Assembly (NCBI GenBank): GCA_003527965.1
Contig: DPVY01000196.1
Coordinates: 1 to 10,384, forward strand
Reading direction: 5' to 3'
DNA from: Fidelibacterota bacterium
Lineage (GTDB): Bacteria; Fidelibacterota; UBA2242
Length of the DNA: 10,384 nucleotides
Shown here in pieces: positions 1 to 6,487 of the stretch. The notes beneath the pieces were generated by a model. The model saw nothing but the letters and a program-made list of their open reading frames with translations, made no database searches and was not told where the DNA came from. The position numbers and the translations under genes are program-made. Within the stretch, counting starts at the first letter, position 1. Every line of letters begins with the position of its first letter.

Positions 1-47
1 ACTCTAAACGAGAAGGAACCATTTTTTTCAACTTTATGGATGGACAC

Positions 48-111
48 TAATTAGGCCCCCGTTCGAAAAGGTAAAAAAAAATAAAAACCCTTTTCGAGTT
101 AGGTCTAATTA
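48..111. repeat. Long imperfect hairpin upstream of the ETF operon
   Basis: Bases 48-57 pair with 102-111 (10 pairs, one of them G-U). After a small internal loop (58-62 opposite 98-101), bases 63-71 (TCGAAAAGG) pair perfectly with 89-97 (CCTTTTCGA). The 17-base apical loop is almost all A. That gives 19 pairs in two helices. Neither side is followed by a T-run, so it is not a standard intrinsic terminator. It may close an upstream plus-strand gene whose last codons could lie at the very left edge, or be a structured leader or a dispersed repeat. The pairing is seen directly; the role is unknown. Confidence 0.5.
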
Positions 112-239
112 TCGACCGAAAAATTGGCTTTTCGCCCTGTTATCTCAAAATAAAAATATGTAGATTACCGGCGATTTTTAATTTCCAAAAATAATTTTGA
201 ACTGATAAACACACCTTCGGCAAAAGGAGCATACTTTTG

Positions 240-371
240 ATGGAACAACCCGAAACAGAATCCTCTCAAGATAAAGATCAGGCGCTTGTGGAGAAAATCC
301 GTTCCCGCTTTAATGAGGTGGAACAATTAATCGAAGCAATGAAATCAAAATTACCCGATAATTCAAAATAA
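240..371 (+). CDS. Small hypothetical protein (43 aa) leading the ETF operon
   Basis: A 43-codon ORF begins with ATG at 240 and ends with TAA at 369-371. A strong ribosome binding site, AAAAGGAG at 222-229, lies 10 bases before the ATG, which is the main reason to believe it is translated. The product begins MEQPETESSQDKDQ and is rich in Glu, Gln, Lys and Ser. Residues from about 15 to 38 (ALVEKIRSRFNEVEQLIEAM) could form one amphipathic helix, with hydrophobic residues at heptad-like spacing. There is no signal peptide, membrane segment or cysteine. The stop lies 36 bases before the etfB start on the same strand, so co-transcription with etfB-etfA-oxidase is likely. I do not recognise a family. 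It could be a small partner of the ETF complex, a translated leader peptide, or a lineage-specific protein of unrelated function. Confidence 0.6.
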   Translation: MEQPETESSQDKDQALVEKIRSRFNEVEQLIEAMKSKLPDNSK

Positions 372-407
372 TATAAGAGTGTACACCTTACAAATGAGGA
401 GAGAAAT

Positions 408-1205
408 TTGAAAGTTCTTGTTCCCATTAAACAGGTCCCGGAAACAAGCAATGTTAAGATGGATCCTGTCACCGGCACAATGGTCCGGGATGGCGTTGAG
501 CCTATTATTAACCCGCTTGATCTGTATGCAATTGAAGAGGGCGTTCGGCTAAAAGAGCAGGTCGGCGGCGAAGTTGTAGCCCTGTCTATGGGACCCCCAA
601 AGGCGATTCTGGCAATCAAGGAGGCAATCGCCATGGGCTGCGATGACGGTGTTTTGCTCAGCGACCGGGCCTTTGCGGGCGCCGACACCTGGGCTACTTC
701 CTATGTGCTGGCTCAGGCAATCAAAAAAATCGGCGCCTGTGACCTGATTATCTGCGGAGAGCGCGCCACCGACGGCGACACCGGGCAGGTAGGACCCGGG
801 ATTGCAACGTGGCTGGATATTCCCTTTGTAACCTATATCAGTAAAATCATCGAAATTCGGGAAAATTCCCTGCTAATCGAACGAATGGTCGAAGACGGAT
901 ACGAAATTCTTGAAATTGAAACCCCGTGTCTGCTGACTGTCGTCAAAGAAATTAACTACCCGCGGCTGCCCTCCCTGAGAGGAAAACAGCGGGCGCGACA
1001 GACTGAAAATCCGGTCTGGGGACCAACGGATATAGACGCCCGGGCAAAAAATCTTGGTCTGAAGGGTTCTCCTACGCGCGTTGTTAAAATTTCCACGCCC
1101 CAGGTAACCCGGAACGGCAAACTGCTTGCGCCAAAAGATGAAAAAGAAATTGAATCTGCCGTTGACCAATTAATTGAATTTCTGCAAGAAAAAGAAATCG
1201 TCTAA
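408..1205 (+). CDS. etfB: Electron transfer flavoprotein beta subunit
   Basis: This is the 265-residue EtfB/FixA subunit, the usual family length. It pairs with EtfA to form a soluble flavoprotein that carries electrons from a dehydrogenase. Visible family features are the N-terminal VLVPIKQVPET segment (3-13), SDRAFAGADTWATS (85-98), the nucleotide-binding loop ATDGDTGQVGP (120-130) and NYPRLPSLRG (183-192). The DRAFAGADT and DGDTGQVGP segments resemble EtfB proteins of the bifurcating type (LctB, CarD), where this site holds a second FAD rather than AMP; that comparison is from memory. The start is TTG at 408, supported by GAGGA at 396-400 and by alignment of MKVLVPIKQ with the family N-terminus. 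etfA follows after 11 bases. Confidence in the family is very high; bifurcation is only suggested. Confidence 0.96.
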   Translation: MKVLVPIKQVPETSNVKMDPVTGTMVRDGVEPIINPLDLYAIEEGVRLKEQVGGEVVALSMGPPKAILAIKEAIAMGCDDGVLLSDRAFAGADTWATSYVLAQAIKKIGACDLIICGERATDGDTGQVGPGIATWLDIPFVTYISKIIEIRENSLLIERMVEDGYEILEIETPCLLTVVKEINYPRLPSLRGKQRARQTENPVWGPTDIDARAKNLGLKGSPTRVVKISTPQVTRNGKLLAPKDEKEIESAVDQLIEFLQEKEIV

Positions 1206-1216
1206 GGAGAATCGTT

Positions 1217-2218
1217 ATGTCATATAAAGGCGTCTGGATATTGGGAGAGCAGGAAGCCGGAAACGTCAAATCTGTTTCCCACGAGTTGCTCAAAAGAGGA
1301 CGAGCGCTTGCAGACAAGCTCGGCGTCGAGCTCACGGCTGTCATGCTTGGCAAAAAGATAGCTAAAGAGGGGCTCCGCGAATTAATTTATCGGGGCGCAG
1401 ACAGGGTAATCGTCATCGAGGATCCGGCTCTGGAATATTTTCTGCCGGAACCCTATATCAATACCCTTGAAGCTCTCATCAAGCGGCACAAACCGGAAAT
1501 TCTAATCGCAAGCGCAACCAGCACAGGTCGCACTGTCGCGCCGGCGCTGGCTATCAGGAGCAATACCGGACTAACGGCGGATTGCACCGGACTGGACATT
1601 GACGAGGAAAGCGGCAATCTTATTCAAACCCGACCGGCTATTGGCGGAAATATTCTGGCAACAATTAAAACTCCGAACCACCGTCCCCAGATGGCGACCG
1701 TCCGCCCCCACTCCAATAAACCGCTTGATCCGAATCCGGACAGAACCGGGCATATTAACTACGAATTCGTCGAACCCACGCTTTTTAAAAGCCGCACCAA
1801 ACGGCTCGAATTCAGAAAAAACGAAGAGGCAGGCTCCAATATTCAGGACGCTGAAATTGTCATTGCCGGCGGCAAAGGATTTAAGAAAGATGAACATTTT
1901 AAGATGGTTCACGAAATAGCGGCGCTCCTCGATGGAGCCGTTGGTGCTAGCCGAGACGCCGTCGATCTAGGCTGGGCTACTTATCCCCACCAGGTGGGAT
2001 TAAGCGGCAAGACCATAAGTCCGAAATTGTATCTCTGCGCCGGCATTTCCGGTTCGGTCCAACATCTTGCCGGGATAAAAACCTCCGAGACCATAGTTGC
2101 CATTAATAATGATCCCGAAGCTCAGATTTTTCATGTGGCGGATTTTGGAATTGTTGGGGATTTGTTTGAATTGCTGCCGTTGATAAAACAGAAGTTGCAA
2201 GCCGTTAAAAAAGCATAA
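1217..2218 (+). CDS. etfA: Electron transfer flavoprotein alpha subunit
   Basis: This is the 333-residue EtfA/FixB subunit. The N-terminal alpha/beta domain starts at GVWILGEQE (5-13) and includes GLTADCTGLDID (118-129), TRPAIGGNILATI (138-150) and RPQMATVRP (156-164). The C-terminal FAD-binding domain shows AGGKGF (217-222), GASRDAVDLGW (243-253), QVGLSGKTISPKLYLCAGISG (about 259-279), VQHLAG (281-286) and NDPEAQIFHVADFGIVGDL (298-316). The only cysteines are C123 and C274, so the N-terminal ferredoxin-like 4Fe-4S extension of A. woodii LctC is absent. The ATG at 1217 follows AAGGAG (1204-1209), and the start fits the family. The gene lies between etfB and the FAD-linked oxidase in one tight operon, so the oxidase is its likely electron partner. 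Confidence 0.96.
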   Translation: MSYKGVWILGEQEAGNVKSVSHELLKRGRALADKLGVELTAVMLGKKIAKEGLRELIYRGADRVIVIEDPALEYFLPEPYINTLEALIKRHKPEILIASATSTGRTVAPALAIRSNTGLTADCTGLDIDEESGNLIQTRPAIGGNILATIKTPNHRPQMATVRPHSNKPLDPNPDRTGHINYEFVEPTLFKSRTKRLEFRKNEEAGSNIQDAEIVIAGGKGFKKDEHFKMVHEIAALLDGAVGASRDAVDLGWATYPHQVGLSGKTISPKLYLCAGISGSVQHLAGIKTSETIVAINNDPEAQIFHVADFGIVGDLFELLPLIKQKLQAVKKA

Positions 2219-2237
2219 GTCAAAGAGGAGACCCAAG

Positions 2238-3665
2238 GTGTCTGCAAAATCCTATAACAAAATCACTCCGGATATTATCACTGAATTGAAAAACATATTG
2301 GGCGCCCGGTTTGTCGTTTACGATGATTCTGAGAAGCTAGAGCCCTACTCTCACGATGAGATCGCCGAAAAAGCATACGCTCATATGCCCGACGTGGTGG
2401 CAAAACCCCGCACAGCTGCAGAAATTGCCTCAATTATGAAACTGGCTAACCGCGAAAACATACCGGTAACTCCAAGGGGTGCCGGCAGCGGACTTTCGGG
2501 CGGCGCGGTTCCGCTATACGGCGGCATCCTGATGTCCTTTGAGCGTATGAATGAAATCCTTGAGATCGATACGGAAAACATGATCGCGGTAGTCGAACCA
2601 GGTGTGATTACAAACGATCTTAACAATAAGTTAAAAGACGACGGACTCTGGTTCGCCGGCTATCCGATGAGCCTCGAAAGCTGTTTCATCGGCGGCAATG
2701 TTGCTGAGAATGCGGGCGGCGGCAAGGCGGTGAAATACGGCGTGACCGATCGGTATATCATCGGTTTGGAGATTGTAACACCCGAAGGGAACATTATCAA
2801 CCTGGGCGGGAAAATAGTTAAAAACGTCGTGGGATATGATCTGATCAAACTGATGGTCGGGTCAGAGGGCACGCTGGGTATTTTTACCAAAATATTCATC
2901 CGGCTGCAGCCCCTGCCCACCGGACGGGTTGATCTGCTGGTGCCATTCAAAGATGCTGAAACCGCTATAAAAATGGTTCCCACTATCATGACAATGGGTC
3001 GAATCATTCCCACCGCAGTTGAATTTATGGATCAGTTGTCCTTTCAAACATCCTACAAATATCTGAACGAACACCTGCCCCATGAGGACGCCGGCGCTAT
3101 GCTGCTGATCGAGGTTGACGGAAATAACGCCGATCAGCTCGAAAAAGAATATGAAATCATCGGCGAACTCTGCCTGAACAATGGAGCGATTGATGTGTTT
3201 GTTGCCGACAATGTCACTACCGAGGAACGGGTATGGAAAATCCGGCGCAATATTGCCGAGGCTTTTATGGTCTATTCGCCCGTTCAGAGTCTGGAAGATA
3301 TTGTCGTTCCCGTCTCCAATATTCCTAAAATATTACCGGAGCTGGCAATCATTGCCGAAAAATATAATGTGCTGATTCCCTGCTATGGTCATGCCGGTGA
3401 CGGCAATCTGCATGCTACAATCGTCAAAAAACCGGAAATGGACAGAGACGCCTGGGACGAGTCTCTCCCCCGAATTTTAACGGAGATGTACGCTAAAACC
3501 GTGTCTTTCGGCGGCACCATCAGCGGTGAGCACGGCATCGGACACAAACGCAAACAGTTCCTCGGACAGGTTCTGGAGCCGGCAACCATTGAACTGATGA
3601 AGCGAATTAAACGATCCTTTGATCCCAATAATATTCTGAATCCGGGCAAGATCTTCGATATTTAA
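2238..3665 (+). CDS. FAD-linked oxidase of the GlcD/LctD family (2-hydroxyacid dehydrogenase)
   Basis: This 475-residue flavoprotein probably oxidises a 2-hydroxyacid such as D-lactate or glycolate. The PCMH-type FAD domain shows RGAGSGLSGG (80-89), IGGNVAENAGG (151-161) and VGYDLIKLMVGSEGTLG (198-214). The C-terminal FAD-oxidase domain shows HAGDGNLH (385-392), SGEHGIG (429-435) and the closing FDPNNILNPGKIF (461-473). The His and Glu residues in the C-terminal motifs match the metal/substrate site of D-lactate dehydrogenases of this family. No cysteine cluster for Fe-S centres is present. The start is GTG at 2238, with GAGGAG (2225-2230) upstream. It lies 19 bases after etfA, giving the order etfB-etfA-oxidase seen in lctBCD. 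The ETF is the likely acceptor; substrate and stereochemistry cannot be read from the sequence. Alternatives are glycolate oxidase GlcD or D-2-hydroxyglutarate dehydrogenase. Confidence 0.92.
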   Translation: MSAKSYNKITPDIITELKNILGARFVVYDDSEKLEPYSHDEIAEKAYAHMPDVVAKPRTAAEIASIMKLANRENIPVTPRGAGSGLSGGAVPLYGGILMSFERMNEILEIDTENMIAVVEPGVITNDLNNKLKDDGLWFAGYPMSLESCFIGGNVAENAGGGKAVKYGVTDRYIIGLEIVTPEGNIINLGGKIVKNVVGYDLIKLMVGSEGTLGIFTKIFIRLQPLPTGRVDLLVPFKDAETAIKMVPTIMTMGRIIPTAVEFMDQLSFQTSYKYLNEHLPHEDAGAMLLIEVDGNNADQLEKEYEIIGELCLNNGAIDVFVADNVTTEERVWKIRRNIAEAFMVYSPVQSLEDIVVPVSNIPKILPELAIIAEKYNVLIPCYGHAGDGNLHATIVKKPEMDRDAWDESLPRILTEMYAKTVSFGGTISGEHGIGHKRKQFLGQVLEPATIELMKRIKRSFDPNNILNPGKIFDI

Positions 3666-3875
3666 TCCTATTTCACATTAGATGGTTTCGTCCCAGCAGG
3701 GATCTCTATAAGGTAAAAAGTGATTATATGTATAATCTAATGAGCGAAGTGACTGAAGCGTAGCCCCGTTCCTATTCTGTCATATTTTTTCCCTTATAAT
3801 AACGTTTCCGCTATCTCTCTGACTATCAGTTTATTTTAAGGATATCAGCAGATATTTTGTTCCATTAAGCCTTTC

Positions 3876-3906
3876 GTTACTTTTTTCCTTGCCGAAAAAA
3901 GTTAAC
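3876..3906. repeat. Poly-T/poly-A hairpin, possible dispersed intergenic repeat
   Basis: GTTACTTTTTTC (3876-3887) is separated by the loop CTTGCC (3888-3893) from GAAAAAAGTTAAC (3894-3906), which pairs with it except for one bulged T. The T- and A-runs are inside the stem, not after it, so this is not a normal terminator. The flanking sequence to about 3972 also looks element-like rather than random spacer. I have an impression that similar hairpins recur between genes in Bacteroidetes-type genomes, but cannot verify this here. Confidence 0.45.
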
Positions 3907-4156
3907 AAAAAAGACACCGGCTGAAAGAAATCTCCGGGGAGTCCCTCTGCTCCGCAGATGAAATTTAAGGCGCTATCATCTTTTTCAAACCAATGATCCA
4001 GTGAAAATACGATACTGGACCGACTTAACTCAAGCCTGCCGGGAAGGTTTGGAGATCGATTTATATTCTTTGATATGGCAGTCTTAAGTCAAGTCTCGGA
4101 ATGCAAGGAAACAGATGGAACTCAGATCTAACGTTGATGGTTTTGATGTGTTAACC

Positions 4157-4225
4157 TACACCTGTCAGGTTTAATCAATTAATCCTAATCTGAAGAAAAA
4201 GAAGCTAATAAACCTGACAGGTGTA
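4157..4225. repeat. 17-base perfect inverted repeat with self-palindromic arms
   Basis: TACACCTGTCAGGTTTA at 4157-4173 is repeated exactly, in inverted orientation, at 4209-4225, with 35 bases between. Each arm contains its own palindrome, ACCTG-N-CAGGT, so the element can fold as one long stem or as two small hairpins. It begins 41 bases beyond the stop of the minus-strand lipoprotein gene. It could serve as a bidirectional 3'-end structure or be a REP- or MITE-like dispersed repeat. No T-run follows on either strand and there is no coding capacity. Confidence 0.7.
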
Positions 4226-4266
4226 ACCAGTGAATCTTAAAGAAAACAACTCTCATTAAGATGGCA

Positions 4267-4665
4267 CTAATTATCCATTGCGCCTTCGTTGATCCAGTTT
4301 TCAATTAGCTTAATCTGCATAGCGCTAAGCGGATCCAGCCCCTGAGGCATGCGGGTGCTTAAAATACTCTGCTCAATGGCCGGTCTGGATACGGCTTCAT
4401 ATAACAGGCTGTGATCGGCATCGCCGGATCTGACAACCGGTCCGTTCTCACTGTCACCCGCCATCAGAGCGGCATAACTCGACAAATCCAGGTTTCCGGA
4501 CCTGCCGCCGCCTAAATGACATGGATAACAACTGGAACTGCCGGTTTGAAAAATGGGCTCAATGTCATGGGCATAGCTGGCTGAAAAGTTGACGTCGTTA
4601 TTACAACTGGTCATTGCTACAAATAAAAAACACGCGGATAACGATAAAAGCCTGTCTGTTTTCAT
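4267..4665 (-). CDS. Monohaem c-type cytochrome lipoprotein
   Basis: This 132-residue protein is exported and probably lipid-anchored. The N-terminus has a basic start, a hydrophobic stretch and a lipobox-like MTSC with the cysteine at residue 21. The mature part contains one haem c motif, CYPCH (46-50), preceded by SYAHDIEPIFQ (30-40), a pattern typical of small 'planctomycete-type' cytochrome domains in FCB genomes. TRMPQG (104-109) offers Met106 as a probable sixth haem ligand, and IENWINEGA (121-129) is the usual closing helix. It likely sits in the periplasm on a membrane and carries electrons; the partner is unknown. The ATG follows AAAAGGGG and lies 14 bases after the PorQ-like gene, so it is the last gene of the priA unit. 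The many polar residues in the lipobox region make lipidation probable rather than certain. Confidence 0.85.
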   Translation of the reverse strand: MKTDRLLSLSACFLFVAMTSCNNDVNFSASYAHDIEPIFQTGSSSCYPCHLGGGRSGNLDLSSYAALMAGDSENGPVVRSGDADHSLLYEAVSRPAIEQSILSTRMPQGLDPLSAMQIKLIENWINEGAMDN

Positions 4666-4679
4666 GGAAACAGCCCCTT

Positions 4680-5597
4680 TTAAAATATTTGAGTTATACT
4701 GAATGAAGTAATCGATCCGGCGTCACCGAGACCGACAACGGCGATGTCAAAACAAAAAGATTTAATATTGATACCGGCGCCGGCAGAGGATGACGCGAAA
4801 AAGTTTTTAAATGTTTCCTGGCTCTGAATGCTAAAACGACGGGTAGAAGTGCCCCATCTCAGAAAGAGATATTTATTTAATATAAATTCACCGCCAATTT
4901 TGACGATGTATTCTTCCTGATACGCTTCATATGCGTCAACCGATAAAATCATTGGTAAATGTTCAAGTTTTTTCGAAATACCAAGCATTATAATGGAAGA
5001 CAATTTCTCGTTATCGTTTGCATACCCTTCAAGAAGCGTACCGAAATTATGATAACTGAGACCGACTGCGAATGTTGAAACATCATCATAATAGAAAACC
5101 CCAAGTGTTCCGAGTAATGCCCTGGCTGATAACGAATTCAGTTGCGAATGAGAATATCCCGTTGAAACGCCTAAACTTATTCTGCGGGTCACTTGAATTC
5201 CGTAGTTGAGCCGAAAAGATAAATCATTAACATTAAAAGATCCGGTTTCATTACCGTTCCAATCCCGTTCAGTGAAGGAGCCGTAATCCAGATAATTGAG
5301 AAGCAATCCGAACTTTCCTTTTAATGGCGTCTGAAAGACCAAAAAGGCGGATGAGGATAATATATCGAGAGCAAATGCGGTGTAATTGACTTGCCATAAA
5401 TTAGCGCTGCGGGAAATTACAGCGGGATTATAGAGGATACCGGAGGCATTTTGAGATTGGCTGTTAGCAGCTGACCCCATTCCCCATCCCCGGGCAGTAA
5501 CCGGGTGGTTTAGCCCCTGAAACAGAGCCTGGCTGTTAAGCTCCGATATGGGAATTAGCAGCAGGAAAATAATTGGCAAGATGATCTGTTTTTTCAT
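4680..5597 (-). CDS. PorV/PorQ-family outer-membrane beta-barrel protein (PorQ-like)
   Basis: This 305-residue protein has a clear signal peptide (1 to about 23: MKKQIILPIIFLLLIPISEL), then the family-type segment LNHPVTARGWGMGSAA (29-44) with NASGILYNPAV (50-60). The middle has LLNYLDYGSFTERDWNG (99-115) and GSFNVNDLSF (119-128), and later GISKKLEHLP (206-215). Those segments match my memory of PorQ, an outer-membrane protein linked to type IX secretion. Alternating hydrophobic strands and a terminal Phe (ITQIF) fit a barrel inserted by the BAM complex. The ATG overlaps the peptidase stop as ATGA, implying coupled translation. No other type IX component is in the window, so a secretion role is inference; an unrelated porin-like role is possible. 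Confidence 0.8.
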   Translation of the reverse strand: MKKQIILPIIFLLLIPISELNSQALFQGLNHPVTARGWGMGSAANSQSQNASGILYNPAVISRSANLWQVNYTAFALDILSSSAFLVFQTPLKGKFGLLLNYLDYGSFTERDWNGNETGSFNVNDLSFRLNYGIQVTRRISLGVSTGYSHSQLNSLSARALLGTLGVFYYDDVSTFAVGLSYHNFGTLLEGYANDNEKLSSIIMLGISKKLEHLPMILSVDAYEAYQEEYIVKIGGEFILNKYLFLRWGTSTRRFSIQSQETFKNFFASSSAGAGINIKSFCFDIAVVGLGDAGSITSFSITQIF

Positions 5598-6487
5598 TCT
5601 ATGTGCATCTCATTTTCTTCAACGTTCCACTTCTGAAGCGTCTTTTTGTTCCGGAACCTTTTCACAAAATATATGCAAACAAGCAATACCGGTATAATTA
5701 ACCAAATTATATTCTGAATGTCCAAGAGAAAAATCCAGCGATATTGCTTAGTGATATATTTTTGCCAGTAAAAGTCCAGTGTCCCCGGTTCGATGTCCGT
5801 GACGGCAGATAAACTTTGATAAAAATCTTTTTTATCCAATAATGTTTTGAAAAGATCCGTCAATACTGATTGACCGTACACATGGATTAAAAATTCGATA
5901 ACGGTGCCGCTCTCGGCGTAGGCCAACTCGGCTTGCAAGTGATTGTATTTTAGAAAATCGGACAATGTGGATAATGGAATAATCGCATTTTGAGCAAGGG
6001 CGCGGGAAACCAGGACCCTGCTTTGAAGATCATATTGATTGGTTATATAAACAGCCAGTCCTTCGTTAAACCAGGTTGGAGTGATATTCAGGGGAATCTG
6101 AAATCCCTGCCGGAGATGAACCAGTTCGTGACGGATTGTCTCGCGGTATGCCCGTAATGTTGAATTGTTTAGGTCAGGTGTTTTGACAACGACGACCTTT
6201 TGGGGAAACATGGTGACCGCTGCGGTCCAGGGTGGTAAAGGTGTGCCGGTTTTGCGTTCAAATTCCGCTTTGGAATTTACCAAAACATATTTGATCGGGT
6301 AAGATGATTCCCCAAAGAGAGCCGTCAGCTCGGAGTTGCTATTTTTTATGACATTTAGGGTATATTCGGCAAGTTTGCGGTAAGATTCGGGATAGTAAAT
6401 ATAAATATTGCCGGCATTCAGCTGTTGTTCATTCGACCATAAAGCCGTGGATAGAATAAGTGGCAACAGGAACAGGATAAAACGCAT
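5594..6487 (-). CDS. Membrane-anchored gluzincin metallopeptidase (peptidase MA-like family)
   Basis: This 297-residue protein starts with a signal sequence (MRFILFLLPLILSTALWS, 1-18). The zinc site HELVH lies at 120-124 and the third ligand is Glu142 in TWFNEGLAVY (138-147), the gluzincin arrangement HExxH plus NEG. AYAESGTVIEFLIHVYG (189-205) is also typical of the MA-like family. A single membrane segment (about 252-274) near the C-terminus is followed by KRFRNKK, which places the tail in the cytoplasm and the catalytic domain in the periplasm. The ATG overlaps the priA stop by one base (TAATG), and the 3' end overlaps the PorQ-like start. The substrate is unknown; processing or quality control of envelope proteins is a guess from context. 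Confidence 0.85.
   Translation of the reverse strand: MRFILFLLPLILSTALWSNEQQLNAGNIYIYYPESYRKLAEYTLNVIKNSNSELTALFGESSYPIKYVLVNSKAEFERKTGTPLPPWTAAVTMFPQKVVVVKTPDLNNSTLRAYRETIRHELVHLRQGFQIPLNITPTWFNEGLAVYITNQYDLQSRVLVSRALAQNAIIPLSTLSDFLKYNHLQAELAYAESGTVIEFLIHVYGQSVLTDLFKTLLDKKDFYQSLSAVTDIEPGTLDFYWQKYITKQYRWIFLLDIQNIIWLIIPVLLVCIYFVKRFRNKKTLQKWNVEENEMHIE

Larger units (their letters stand above)
3666..4266. other. Gene-free convergent intergenic region with several inverted repeats
   Basis: About 600 bases lie between the convergent ends of the FAD-linked oxidase (plus) and the monohaem lipoprotein (minus). I see no ORF with family features and no RNA gene. Just after the oxidase stop, CATTAGAT (3676-3683) is answered by ATCTAATG (3735-3742), with a compact hairpin GATTATA-tg-TATAATC (3722-3737) nested in it. 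Further on are the poly-T/poly-A hairpin (3876-3906) and the 17-base inverted repeat (4157-4225), listed separately. Two imperfect direct copies, 4022-4037 and 4081-4096, share 13 of 16 bases. No canonical intrinsic terminator (GC stem plus T-run) is present for either flanking unit. Confidence 0.6.

Noticed and set aside
1..54. Possible C-terminal end of an upstream plus-strand gene
   Set aside because: Two frames are open up to stops at 48-50 and 52-54, ending in FFNFMDGH and LWMDTN. With under 20 codons and no recognisable motif, neither can be preferred or called.
192..199. TAATTTTG, matching the Bacteroidetes -7 promoter element TAnnTTTG
   Set aside because: The expected TTG about 19-21 bases upstream is missing, and a second match (TACTTTTG, 232-239) abuts the ATG of the small ORF, showing how easily this pattern arises in AT-rich sequence.
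379..386. GTGTACAC palindrome before etfB as an operator
   Set aside because: Eight bases of palindrome between two co-directional genes is too weak to support a binding site.
278..688. 136-codon open frame on the minus strand over the small ORF and etfB
   Set aside because: It is antisense to clear etfB coding sequence, has no family motif and no good ribosome binding site.
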